Part shown: one piece after another, positions 17,183 to 25,929 of the stretch
How positions within the stretch are numbered: position 1 is the first letter of the stretch
How the letters are laid out: every line of letters begins with the position of its first letter
NCBI RefSeq assembly: GCF_002909445.1
Contig: NZ_PPXC01000001.1
Coordinates: 372,001 to 436,000 of the forward strand
DNA length: 64,000 nucleotides
Source: Arthrobacter glacialis
Lineage (GTDB): Bacteria > Actinomycetota > Actinomycetes > Actinomycetales > Micrococcaceae
Direction of reading: 5' to 3'
Notes under the pieces: model-generated
Database searches by the model: none
Told to the model about the DNA's origin: nothing
What the model saw: the letters and a program-made list of their open reading frames with translations, nothing else
Position numbers and translations under genes: made by a program

Positions 17183-18014
17183 AGACCGCCGGGGCCTGGC
17201 AGCGCGGACACCAGTAAATGTCCCGCGCCGCCCGTGCGGGGTTTGCCGGATCGGCCAGGGTTGCGTGCCTGATCAGCGAGCCGCATCGCTTGCACGGTTT
17301 CCCGGCCAGCCCGTACACCCATGCCGCGGCATCGCCCCGCGCCGGACCGCCCGTGGTGGACCGCAACGACCTGTCCTTGTTGGCCTCAAGCAGCCGCTTG
17401 GCCAGCGCCACCATCCGCGGCAAGTCTGGCACCTCGGCCACTGCAACAGCAGGGTGCACGCCGCCCAGGAAGCACAGGTCATTGCGGTAAATGTTGCCGA
17501 TTCCGGCCAGGTTTCGTTGATCCAGCAGTGCCAGTCCAATGGCCTGGTCCGGGTTGGCAAGCAGACGGCGCAGGGCCTCCTGCGCGTCCCAATCCGGCCC
17601 CAGCAGGTCAGGCCCAAGATGCCCGACGGCGGCCGCGGCCTCGGCCGGCGTGAGGACTTCCAGCGTGCCCAGAGAAAACCCCACCGCCGTTGCCAGCTCC
17701 GTTTGCAGCACCACGCGCGCCGTGAATGCGGGCCGCCGCCAGCGCCCGGCCCGGCCGCCCGGGGCCACAGGATAAATGTCCCAGTGGCCTTCCATGGACA
17801 AATGCGAATGGATGACAGCTCTGGCTCCATTGGCACTGCCGCCCACCATCATGAGCAGGTGCTTGCCCCTTGACTGGACGGACGTCACTGGCTGACCGCT
17901 GAAGTTCAATGTTGCGTACGCAGGCACCCGGAAGTCAGTGGCTGTCAGGGTTTGTCCCTCAAGGACGGCGCGCAGATCCCGGGCCTGCCGCCAGACGGTG
18001 TCGCCCTCAGGCAC
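17172..18014 (-). CDS. Fpg/Nei-family DNA glycosylase (Nei2-like endonuclease VIII)
   Basis: The protein has 280 residues. MPEGDTV supplies the N-terminal proline nucleophile and Glu3, with a conserved Lys in QSRGKHLLM. LDQRNLAGIGNIYRNDLCFL is the helix-two-turn-helix, and the C-terminal zinc finger is C-x2-C (CKRC) and C-x2-C (CPRC). It removes oxidised bases and nicks abasic sites. The start overlaps the end of lhr by 8 bases, so the two are translated together. This pairing with an Lhr helicase is known from mycobacteria and other actinobacteria and points to a shared repair job. Confidence 0.93.
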   Translation of the reverse strand: MPEGDTVWRQARDLRAVLEGQTLTATDFRVPAYATLNFSGQPVTSVQSRGKHLLMMVGGSANGARAVIHSHLSMEGHWDIYPVAPGGRAGRWRRPAFTARVVLQTELATAVGFSLGTLEVLTPAEAAAAVGHLGPDLLGPDWDAQEALRRLLANPDQAIGLALLDQRNLAGIGNIYRNDLCFLGGVHPAVAVAEVPDLPRMVALAKRLLEANKDRSLRSTTGGPARGDAAAWVYGLAGKPCKRCGSLIRHATLADPANPARAARDIYWCPRCQAPAVSSV

Positions 18015-21000
18015 GGATCCGCACTCCGCTGGGGGAACTGTAGGCTCCGGCAGCCAACAACGCCGCTGCCAGGGGGGTGTCCAGAATCCCGGCGCCGTTC
18101 ACTTTTTCAATGGCCATCTTGTCGATGGCGCCACGCTTGACCACCTGAACCAGGGCGGCGCCCGCCAGGGAAATGAGGGCCGGATCGTCACTGAAGCACA
18201 GCAGCGTGCGCCCGCCGCGTTCCACGTACAGGACCAGTGCGCCGTCGACCATCACCACCAGCGCGCCGGCCTTGCGCCCGGGTCGGTGACCGGAATCCAG
18301 TGGCGGCCAGCTCAGTGCGGCACCGTAGGGATTGGCGGGGTCTGTGGCGGCCAGAGCCAAGGCCTGCGGCGCGCGGTGGCCCAGGGCTGCGTCCTCGCTG
18401 AAGGTCCGGAGCCTGTCCACGGTGGCGGAGACGGCAAACTGGGCGGCCCCCAGATGCTCGATGAAGTAGCCGCGGCGGCACTTTCCGGTTTCCTCCAGCC
18501 GGGCCAGCACCTTGTACATGAGCCCAAACCCGCCAGGGATTCCCTGATTCATGACGGAACCGCGCGTCACCACCCCATACCTGTCCAGGAACAGCTCGGC
18601 CAGGGCGTGGCTGCGCAGCGTGGTCTGTGTGCTGGGCTCCGTGGTTGGATCAGCCAGTGAAGTGGGCAGTGCGCTCCAGCGGCCGGCACCCAGCGGGGGA
18701 ACCCCGCGTTGCGCGCCCGCAGCCCGCCCCGGCAGCCGGCCATAGCGCCCAGCCCGGGCAGGGCGCAGCCGCGAGGGGGGCGCTTTTTGCTTGTGCGCCG
18801 TATGCCCGCCGGCCAACATGGCACGAACAGGGGCAAACGTGTCATTGCTGATCAGCCCGGCCCACAACAGGTCCCACAAAGCGGCAGTGAGCTCGTTATC
18901 GGAGGGCACAACGTCGGGGCCTTGGGCGGCCATCTCGCGCAGCTGGTGGAAGAAGTACGCGCCCCCGTTGCTCAAGGCAGCCAAAACACCCTGATGGAGC
19001 TCGGCGGGGGTGAAATCCTGGGCCGGCGGCAGGGTCAGCTCGGCGGATTCGGCCACATGCAGGCTCAGCCAGCCGTCGTTGGAACCCAGGGAGCCGGCGC
19101 CGGAGACCAGGACCTCGCCCGTGGCCGTCAGCTCATCCAGCATGGCCGGACGGTAGTCCGCCACCCGCGCCGCCAACACCAGCTGCTCCCACGCCGACGC
19201 CGGAATGGGCACCCCCGCCAGTTGGTCAACCACTGTCAGCACGCCGTCCAAACCTCGTAAGGCTGGTGCGTTGGATGCCGCCGTGACGTGCTGCCAGGCG
19301 GGCAGGAACCGCGCAAAAGTGCTGGCGTCCACGGGCTCAACCTCCGCCCGCAACGCGGCGAGGGACCGGCTGCGCAGCTGCCGCAACACCTGAATGTCGC
19401 ACCACTCGGAGCCGCCATCGGGGCGTGCGAAACCAGCCGGCAAAAACTCACCCTCGGTGACGCGTTTGTCTGTTGCGAGCCGGGCCAATCCTGAATGGAC
19501 GACGGCGACCCCAAGGCCCAGCCGAGCGGCCACGTCCGCCGCGGTGAAGGGGCCGTGGGTGCGGGCATAGCGGCCTATGAGGTCCCCGAGCGGATCGGCC
19601 ACGGGTTCGATGAATGCCAGCGGCACGCCCATGGGCAGCGGGATGCCAAGGGCGTCGCGCAGCCGGGCCGCGTCCTCGATGGCGGCGAACCGTTCCTCGC
19701 CCGCCATGTTCACGCGCAGGGCGCGGTTCGCGGAGACGAGTTCGGCCAGGTGCGCGGCGGACTCGGCGAGATGCTCAGCCGAGGCAGCAGGCTCGGGCAA
19801 AGTCCCGGCGTCGTTGCTCCCCGCATCGCTGGACGGGACAAGCCTCGCGGCAACCTCGCTGACGGTGAGCGGGCCCAAGAGGCGCAGCAGGTCCGCCACG
19901 CCTTCGAGTCCGCGGGCGCGGCGGTCGCTGTCCTTGCCACTGCCGGCGAGGCGCTGCAGCTGGGCTTCGGTGGTGGCAATGACGCCGGGGTCCAGGAGTT
20001 CGCGCAGCTCGGCCCTGCCCAGCAGCTCATCCAGCAGCGCGGGGTCCAGGGACAGTGCTGCCGCGCGTCGCTCGGCCAGCGGGGAATCGCCCTCATAGAG
20101 GAAGCTGGCCACATACCCAAAGAGCAGCGAGCGGGCAAAGGGGGAGGGCTCGCTGGTGGTGGTTTCCACCATGCGCAGCTCGCGGCGCTCAATGCTGGTG
20201 GCGATGGCCTTCAGCGCGGGGAGGTCGTATACATCCTGCAGGCATTCGCGCACTGTTTCCAGCACGATGGGGAACTGCGGGTACTTCCGCGCCACATCCA
20301 ACAGTTGGGCGGAGCGTTGGCGCTGCTGCCACAGGGGCGAGCGCTTGCCGGGGTTTTGCCGGGGCAGCAGCAGTGCCCGGGCGGCGCATTCGCGGAAGCG
20401 GCTGGCAAAAAGGGCCGAGCCGCCCACCTCCGCCGTGACAATCCCATCCAGTTCATCGGGTTCAAAGATGAACAGTTCTGCGCCCGGCGGTTCGTCGTCC
20501 ATGAGGGGCACCCGCAGCACAATGCCGTCGTCGGACGCCATGGCTGAGCCGTCCAAGCCGTAGCGTTCGTGCAGCCGGGCGGCCACGGCCAAGGCCCACG
20601 GGGCGTGGACCGGCATGCCGAAGGGGCTGTGCAGGACCACACGCCAGTCGCCCAGCTCGTCATGGAAGCGTTCCACCATGAGTGTCTTGTCATCGGGGAC
20701 CTGTGTGGTGGCGGCCTTTTGCTCATCCAGGTAGCCCAGCAGGTTGTTGGCGGCCCATTCGTCCAGGCCCGTGGCCGTGCACCTGGCCAGCGCCTTTTTG
20801 CGTGGCGCCGCACTGACCTCTCGGATGAAAGCACCCAGCGCCTTGCCCAGCTCCACCGGGCGCCCCAGGGAATCGCCCTTCCAAAATGGCAGCTTGCCCG
20901 GCTGGCCAAACGCGGGGGAGACCAGCACCCGGTCAAAGGTGATGTCCTCAATCTTCCAGCTCGTGGCACCCAGGGCAAACACGTCGCCCACCCGGGATTC

Positions 21001-22875
21001 GTAGACCATCTCCTCGTCGAGTTCGCCCACGCGGCGCCCGCCCTTGTTGGCTGCCCCGGCGGCCCCTGGTTCCTCCGAACCAATAATGAACACGCCAAAC
21101 AGGCCACGGTCCGGGATGGTCCCGCCGGAGGTGACGGCCAGCCGTTGCGCTCCGGGCCGTCCAGTGATGGTGCCGGCCGTCCTGTCCCAGACGATGCGCG
21201 GGCGCAGCTCGGCAAACTCATCGGAGGGGTACCGCCCTGCCAGCAGATCCAAGGTGGCGTCAAAGGCCGAACGCGGCAGGGCCAAAAATGGCGCACTGCG
21301 GCGAACGGTGTCAAACCATTCGTCCACATCCAGAGGCTCCAGCGCCGTGGCGGCCACGGTTTGCTGGGCCAAAATATCCAGCGGGTTTGCCGGGATGGAG
21401 AGCGGCTCTATTTGGCCGGCCAGCATCCGCTCCACGGTCACGGCCGAGTGCAGCAGATCGGCCCTGTGCTTGGGGAACAAGATTCCGTCGGAAATCTCGC
21501 CCACCTGGTGCCCTGCGCGGCCCACACGCTGCAAACCGCTGGCCACCGACGGCGGCGACTCCACCTGAATCACCAGGTCCACGGCGCCCATGTCAATGCC
21601 CAATTCCAGGCTGGAGGTGGCCACCACGGCACGCAAGCGCCCGGACTTGAGATCGTCCTCAATGAGCGCCCGCTGCTCCTTGGACACCGATCCGTGGTGC
21701 GCCTTCGCCAGCACGTTGGGTGCACCGGCCACGGAGCCGGCCTGCGCCATCATTTCCGCCGGCAGCCTCGTGGGGGACGGCCCTGACTCAGGCGCGGACC
21801 GCCACTGTTGCGCCGGGGAGGGTTCGACGTCGGCCTCGGTCGCGCCTGTCAGGGAAGCAAGTTCCAGCCGCTCCACGTAAATCTCGTTGAGTCTGCCTGT
21901 GAGCCGCTCGGCCAGTCGGCGCGAGTTGGCGAAGATGATGGTGGATTTCTTGGCCAGCACGGCGTCCACAATTTTTTCCTCCACATGCGGCCAGATGGAG
22001 GCATTGGGCGCAAGGCCGGAAGCCGGGCCAAGATCGTGGGCAGCGGCCAGCGCAGGCAACTCTGTCATATCCGCAACGGGTACGGTGACGGCCAGGTTCC
22101 AGTTTTTGGTGCTGGGCGGGGCCACGACGGTCACGGGTGCGTTGCCGCCCAGGAAACGGGCCACGGTGGAGTGTGGTTCAACCGTGGCGGACAGGCCAAT
22201 GCGTTGGGCGGGGGTGTCCAGAAGGGCGTCGAGGCGTTCCAGCGAAACAGCCAAATGTGCGCCGCGCTTGGTGCCGGCCACCGCGTGGACCTCGTCAATG
22301 ATGACAGTGTGCACGTCGGTGAGGGTTTCGCGCGCCTTGGACGTCAGCATCAAATACAGGGATTCCGGCGTGGTGATCAGAATGTCCGGGGGATGACTGA
22401 GCAGGCGGCGGCGTTCATTGGTCGGGGTGTCCCCGGAGCGGACTCCCACGGTGACATGCGGTGCTTCCACACCCAGCCGGGCAGCGGTTTGGGTGATCCC
22501 AATGAGGGGTGCGCGCAGGTTCCGCTCCACGTCCACGCCCAAAGCTTTCAGGGGGGAGATGTACAGGACACGGGTGCCTTTTTTGAACGGGGGTGCAGCT
22601 GAAGCCGGGGAGCCCGGTGCAGGGGAGGTGTCCGCCGTCGAACCTTCCCTGGCAATGAGTCCGTCCAGGGACCACAGGAAGGCGGCGAGTGTCTTGCCTG
22701 AACCGGTGGGTGCCACCACCAAGGAATGTGCGCCGCTGGCAATGGCGTCCCAAGCCCCGGACTGGGCTGGTGTTGGGGAGCCGAACGCGCCAAGAAACCA
22801 TTCGCGCGTGGGTGCTGCGAATTGGTTCATGACTGCTGTTGGCGAAGTTGCTTGCACGGCTCCATCATGCCGCAT
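18007..22875 (-). CDS. lhr: Lhr-type ATP-dependent DNA helicase
   Basis: The protein has 1622 residues. Motif I is VVAPTGSGKTLAAFLWSLD (near residue 55), motif II DEVHAV, motif III SATVEP, and motifs V/VI are TSSLELGIDMGAVDLVIQ and QRVGRAGH. The Lhr-specific winged helix and the very long C-terminal region follow without breaks. Lhr moves 3'-5' on DNA and unwinds RNA:DNA hybrids. The first ATG lacks a ribosome site, and a second at 22830 (MNQFAAPTREW) may be the real start. It overlaps nei downstream, forming a repair operon. Confidence 0.95.
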   Translation of the reverse strand: MRHDGAVQATSPTAVMNQFAAPTREWFLGAFGSPTPAQSGAWDAIASGAHSLVVAPTGSGKTLAAFLWSLDGLIAREGSTADTSPAPGSPASAAPPFKKGTRVLYISPLKALGVDVERNLRAPLIGITQTAARLGVEAPHVTVGVRSGDTPTNERRRLLSHPPDILITTPESLYLMLTSKARETLTDVHTVIIDEVHAVAGTKRGAHLAVSLERLDALLDTPAQRIGLSATVEPHSTVARFLGGNAPVTVVAPPSTKNWNLAVTVPVADMTELPALAAAHDLGPASGLAPNASIWPHVEEKIVDAVLAKKSTIIFANSRRLAERLTGRLNEIYVERLELASLTGATEADVEPSPAQQWRSAPESGPSPTRLPAEMMAQAGSVAGAPNVLAKAHHGSVSKEQRALIEDDLKSGRLRAVVATSSLELGIDMGAVDLVIQVESPPSVASGLQRVGRAGHQVGEISDGILFPKHRADLLHSAVTVERMLAGQIEPLSIPANPLDILAQQTVAATALEPLDVDEWFDTVRRSAPFLALPRSAFDATLDLLAGRYPSDEFAELRPRIVWDRTAGTITGRPGAQRLAVTSGGTIPDRGLFGVFIIGSEEPGAAGAANKGGRRVGELDEEMVYESRVGDVFALGATSWKIEDITFDRVLVSPAFGQPGKLPFWKGDSLGRPVELGKALGAFIREVSAAPRKKALARCTATGLDEWAANNLLGYLDEQKAATTQVPDDKTLMVERFHDELGDWRVVLHSPFGMPVHAPWALAVAARLHERYGLDGSAMASDDGIVLRVPLMDDEPPGAELFIFEPDELDGIVTAEVGGSALFASRFRECAARALLLPRQNPGKRSPLWQQRQRSAQLLDVARKYPQFPIVLETVRECLQDVYDLPALKAIATSIERRELRMVETTTSEPSPFARSLLFGYVASFLYEGDSPLAERRAAALSLDPALLDELLGRAELRELLDPGVIATTEAQLQRLAGSGKDSDRRARGLEGVADLLRLLGPLTVSEVAARLVPSSDAGSNDAGTLPEPAASAEHLAESAAHLAELVSANRALRVNMAGEERFAAIEDAARLRDALGIPLPMGVPLAFIEPVADPLGDLIGRYARTHGPFTAADVAARLGLGVAVVHSGLARLATDKRVTEGEFLPAGFARPDGGSEWCDIQVLRQLRSRSLAALRAEVEPVDASTFARFLPAWQHVTAASNAPALRGLDGVLTVVDQLAGVPIPASAWEQLVLAARVADYRPAMLDELTATGEVLVSGAGSLGSNDGWLSLHVAESAELTLPPAQDFTPAELHQGVLAALSNGGAYFFHQLREMAAQGPDVVPSDNELTAALWDLLWAGLISNDTFAPVRAMLAGGHTAHKQKAPPSRLRPARAGRYGRLPGRAAGAQRGVPPLGAGRWSALPTSLADPTTEPSTQTTLRSHALAELFLDRYGVVTRGSVMNQGIPGGFGLMYKVLARLEETGKCRRGYFIEHLGAAQFAVSATVDRLRTFSEDAALGHRAPQALALAATDPANPYGAALSWPPLDSGHRPGRKAGALVVMVDGALVLYVERGGRTLLCFSDDPALISLAGAALVQVVKRGAIDKMAIEKVNGAGILDTPLAAALLAAGAYSSPSGVRIRA

Positions 22876-23081
22876 TGGACTGACATTGTGGCACTGGACA
22901 CCGGCTCGTCACATGCTGCGGGGTAGACGTGTCGCGCGTGACACGCCGTACTGTCGGCGAGTGTCTGTGCCTAGCGGTAATCTAATCGGTAGGGGTGGCA
23001 ATGGTTGCCGTTGCCAGTCCATAGTTTTGTTGCGCGACTGGCCGTACTCCTGAAGCATACGATGGCCGGGAGGACAAGGCA

Positions 23082-23651
23082 GTGAAGACAAAGCATATTG
23101 GGAACAATTGGGTCCCTATGCTTGGTTTGTCGTTGCTGTTTCTCGTTTCCGGGGCCATCAGCATGGTGGCTGGGCGCGGCAATGGCGCCTTTGCCGGTGT
23201 TTTTGTTGTGGGCACCCTGGTGGTTGGTGCCGCCAGCGCCGGGTGGCTGTGGAAGCACCCCTCATGGTGGCTGGCCCCACGCAATCACTACTTGTACCTT
23301 GCCGGCGGAACGCTGTTGGGAGTCCTGCTAAGCGCCCTGATTCCCTTCCTGCACGGCTGCGGCCCCTGGGTTGTGCTTGGCGCGGCAATAGTCACATACG
23401 GCAAGTTTGAACGGTTCCGCTTCCTGATGACTTTGGGCGGCAGCGTGGCGTTTGCCGGCCTGCTGGCCATGGTGATTCAAGCAGACGTTCTGGGCGGCGC
23501 ACTTCACCTGCTCTCGGCTGGCATCCTGGCTTTTGCCGCCAACAAACTCTACGTGCTGCGCCACGGAACCCGCCGGGAATCGCAGGACAGCGACCCCGGA
23601 TTCATTGGCTCCTTCGAAGAGTTTGATCCCGAAGAAGCACTCCGCCCCTAG
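23082..23651 (+). CDS. Multi-pass membrane protein of unknown function
   Basis: The GTG start has GGGAGGA 8 bases upstream. The 189 residues contain five to six hydrophobic helices between residues 12 and 160, with a hydrophilic acidic tail (DPGFIGSFEEFDPEEALRP). No catalytic or transport motif is recognised. The gene is monocistronic between divergent lhr and a convergent lipoprotein gene. Confidence 0.7.
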   Translation: MKTKHIGNNWVPMLGLSLLFLVSGAISMVAGRGNGAFAGVFVVGTLVVGAASAGWLWKHPSWWLAPRNHYLYLAGGTLLGVLLSALIPFLHGCGPWVVLGAAIVTYGKFERFRFLMTLGGSVAFAGLLAMVIQADVLGGALHLLSAGILAFAANKLYVLRHGTRRESQDSDPGFIGSFEEFDPEEALRP

Positions 23652-23690
23652 CGTGCGCAAACCAGCAAGCGCAAACGAGCGTGCATAAAC

Positions 23691-24347
23691 CTACGGCTGG
23701 AACGCTCCGATGCTCAGCAGCTTGATGGCGTCATTGCTGCACGCCGTCAAAGCGTGGGGGATCGCCAGGCTGTCGGTTGCGCTCGGTGGGTAGACCAGAA
23801 CTGAATCGGCCTGAACTTGCTGGCAGTCCTGGTAGTTGCCGGCCTGGGTGTAGCGCAAAACTGCTGCTGCGCTTTGCCCCGGCGCCAGCGTGATGGGCCC
23901 GTTGGAAGGTGCCTGCGGGTCACGTTCGGCCGGCGCGCCGATGGGCGTGATGCTGCCGGCCTGGACCATGGAAACCCCGGGATAGCCATCCAAGATGCAA
24001 TCCGCGCCGGAAGAATTGGCCACGATCAACTTCATGAAAATGTGCCCCGCCGCGCCGCCGCCCGAATCATCCAGTGAGCCCGTCAAGAATGCAGCCGTGC
24101 ATAGTGGAGTGGCTGCCGGTGTGCTCGCCGAGGTGCTGGGGGCCGCGGTTGGCGCGGACGACGGCGTCCCTTCAGTGCTGCTGGCGGTTGCCGTTGCGCT
24201 GGGCCTGGAACTGGAAGCTTCGGGAGTCGGCGGGGTGTTCTGCGGGCCACACGCTGTCAATGATGCCCCTATGCCGAGGACTGCGAGCAAGGCGAGTGCC
24301 TGACTGTTGCGGAATCGGCCGGTGTGGGTGCGCTGAGCGGAAGTCAT
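23691..24347 (-). CDS. DUF4232-type lipoprotein
   Basis: The signal peptide ends in lipobox LTAC at residues of about 30-33. A long Ser/Thr/Ala/Pro linker follows, up to about residue 80. The folded domain begins LCTAAFLTGSLDDSGGGAAGHIFMKLIVANSSGADCILDGYPGVSMV and ends with a conserved cysteine pair, matching DUF4232: a beta sandwich found on actinobacterial cell surfaces, with unknown ligand. The gene is in the same direction as ycnI, with its start 135 bases left of the ycnI stop. Confidence 0.82.
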   Translation of the reverse strand: MTSAQRTHTGRFRNSQALALLAVLGIGASLTACGPQNTPPTPEASSSRPSATATASSTEGTPSSAPTAAPSTSASTPAATPLCTAAFLTGSLDDSGGGAAGHIFMKLIVANSSGADCILDGYPGVSMVQAGSITPIGAPAERDPQAPSNGPITLAPGQSAAAVLRYTQAGNYQDCQQVQADSVLVYPPSATDSLAIPHALTACSNDAIKLLSIGAFQP

Positions 24348-24417
24348 GCCTCCACTTTTGCCGTCAGAGGTTCCCGAGTCAACCGGCCCCGCCGTAAAGC
24401 CCCGTAGCTGAAACTCG

Positions 24418-24463
24418 TCCCGCGGGGCAGCAGGTCAGCGTCAAAGCTGGCTGCCCCGCGGGA
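24418..24463 (-). terminator. Terminator after the ycnI gene
   Basis: Perfect 14-bp arms (TCCCGCGGGGCAGC at 24418-24431, complement at 24450-24463), just beyond the ycnI stop on the minus strand. There is no obvious T run. Confidence 0.6.
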
Positions 24464-24481
24464 TGGAGCGAAAAGGGGCGG

Positions 24482-25186
24482 TTATGCCTTGCGGCTGGTG
24501 CGCCAGAATGCCAGGCCACCGAGGATCAGCCCGGCCAGCCCGGCACCCAGGCCCAGCCAGGCCGGCCAGGTGGTTCCGGCGTCGCTCGCGGAAGCGGAAG
24601 AAGCAACAGAAGCAGCAGCATCGTGGCCGTCGTGGGCGTCCTGCGCCACCGCGGCAGTGACGGTCAGTTCGGGTGCCGGGGCTTTCACGGAATCGTGGTC
24701 GGCACCAGCGGCAGGGATTTCCTTCCAGTCCGTCTGGCCGGTTTCACATGTCTGCAAGGTGGGGAAATGCAAGGTAGTTCCGGCCGTTTCGGGCAATTGC
24801 ACCGACAAGGTGAACGTGTCGCGCTGGTGGTCGGCCAGCGGTGTCTTGGCCGTGTAGGTGATGGACTCGGTGCGCTCACTGATCTTGCTGCCGTTGGCCA
24901 GGGTCCGTGGGGTTTCCAGCTTTTGCTGGGCCGTGGTGATGGTCCAGTTCGGGTTGACCGTGGGCGTGGCGTCGTTGAGCTCATCGGGCAAGGTGATGGT
25001 GACGGCGGTGGTGGGGGATCCTTCGCAGCCGTGGCCTACCGAGAATGTCACCAGCGAGTAGGCGCCGGCGGCTGTTTCGGTGGGGGTGGCGCTGACGTGG
25101 GCGGAGGCACTGCCCAGCCCCAGCATCATCAGGGACGTGGTGGCGCCAACGGCAAGAGTGGTCTTGAGGGTACGGGAAATACGCAT
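24482..25186 (-). CDS. YcnI-family (DUF1775) copper-associated surface protein
   Basis: The start is ATG at 25186, with GAAAGG 8 bases upstream. The longer frame to 25399 lacks a site and would hide the signal peptide. Signal peptide (RTLKTTLAVGATTSLMMLG), then HVSATPTE, so the first mature residue region carries the histidine that binds Cu(II) in characterised YcnI. The YcnI domain holds SLVTFSVGHGCEGSPTT and NPNWTI. A Ser/Ala stretch, one C-terminal helix (WPAWLGLGAGLAGLILGG) and basic RTSRKA anchor it outside the membrane. Confidence 0.88.
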   Translation of the reverse strand: MRISRTLKTTLAVGATTSLMMLGLGSASAHVSATPTETAAGAYSLVTFSVGHGCEGSPTTAVTITLPDELNDATPTVNPNWTITTAQQKLETPRTLANGSKISERTESITYTAKTPLADHQRDTFTLSVQLPETAGTTLHFPTLQTCETGQTDWKEIPAAGADHDSVKAPAPELTVTAAVAQDAHDGHDAAASVASSASASDAGTTWPAWLGLGAGLAGLILGGLAFWRTSRKA

Positions 25187-25259
25187 GGGTGAAACCTTTC
25201 GAACGCGCAAGGGCGCAAAGTACAGGGGGAATGACACCCTGCGAGTTGTTCGAAGGGTG

Positions 25260-25901
25260 CTAGGCGAAAATTGTTGCCGGCGCGGGTGGCCCGCGGCGCG
25301 TGTCGGGGCGCAGATTGCGCCACGGCAGCCGGGGGAGGGGGCGCGGAATGACTCTGGGGCGGGCACTTTGTACCCGCAGGACATGGACGACGGCGGCACG
25401 CTGGTAGAGCGGTCGAAGCCAGTTGGCGAGGGACCAGAGTGCGTTTTCGCCGTAGGCCAGCAGCGTGGCTGTGGCCAGTGTGGCCGTGATGTGGGCTGCC
25501 CACATCCAGCCGGACATTGCCCCGGCGTGGCCCAGGTGTTCCAGACCCGGTGCTGCCGTGGTGTTCACCGCTGCCAGCAGAGCTGCCGTGTTCGCTTCCG
25601 CGGACAGGCCGTGCTGATGCAGGCCCGCAGTCCCGGGAGCTGCCGTGGCGCTGTGGGAAAGCGTTTCAAACGCCTGGTGCAACACCACCTGGCTGCTGCC
25701 CAACAAGGCAACCATGGCCGGCAGGGTTAGTCGGAAATGTGTGGCAACGGTTGAGCACAGCACGTGCAGCGCCAGGAGCGCAACCATGATGCCTGGTGCG
25801 GGCAAGGTGCCACCTGCCACAAGGTGTGCCCCGGCGGCCAAGCCAAGAACTGTGGCGCCAACGGAAACGGTCCGGAGCAACCTGAAAGGAGCGTTGTGCA
25901 C
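25260..25901 (-). CDS. Membrane protein upstream of ycnI, possibly copper-linked
   Basis: The GTG start has GGGAG shortly upstream. The 213 residues contain about five membrane helices and His/Met-bearing loops (LHQHGLSAE; LEHLGHAGAMSGWMW), followed by a basic Arg/Pro-rich cytosolic tail. It lies 73 bases before ycnI in the same direction, so co-transcription is likely. The histidine-rich outer loops and the YcnI neighbour suggest a metal-related role; this is inference. Confidence 0.65.
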   Translation of the reverse strand: MHNAPFRLLRTVSVGATVLGLAAGAHLVAGGTLPAPGIMVALLALHVLCSTVATHFRLTLPAMVALLGSSQVVLHQAFETLSHSATAAPGTAGLHQHGLSAEANTAALLAAVNTTAAPGLEHLGHAGAMSGWMWAAHITATLATATLLAYGENALWSLANWLRPLYQRAAVVHVLRVQSARPRVIPRPLPRLPWRNLRPDTRRGPPAPATIFA

Positions 25902-25929
25902 ACTGCTCCCTTCGACTCGGACAACTGTC

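Noticed and set aside
24482-25399. Longer start of the ycnI gene at 25399
   Set aside because: The extra 71 residues come from the overlapping upstream gene region and would bury the signal peptide; ATG 25186 has a good ribosome site.
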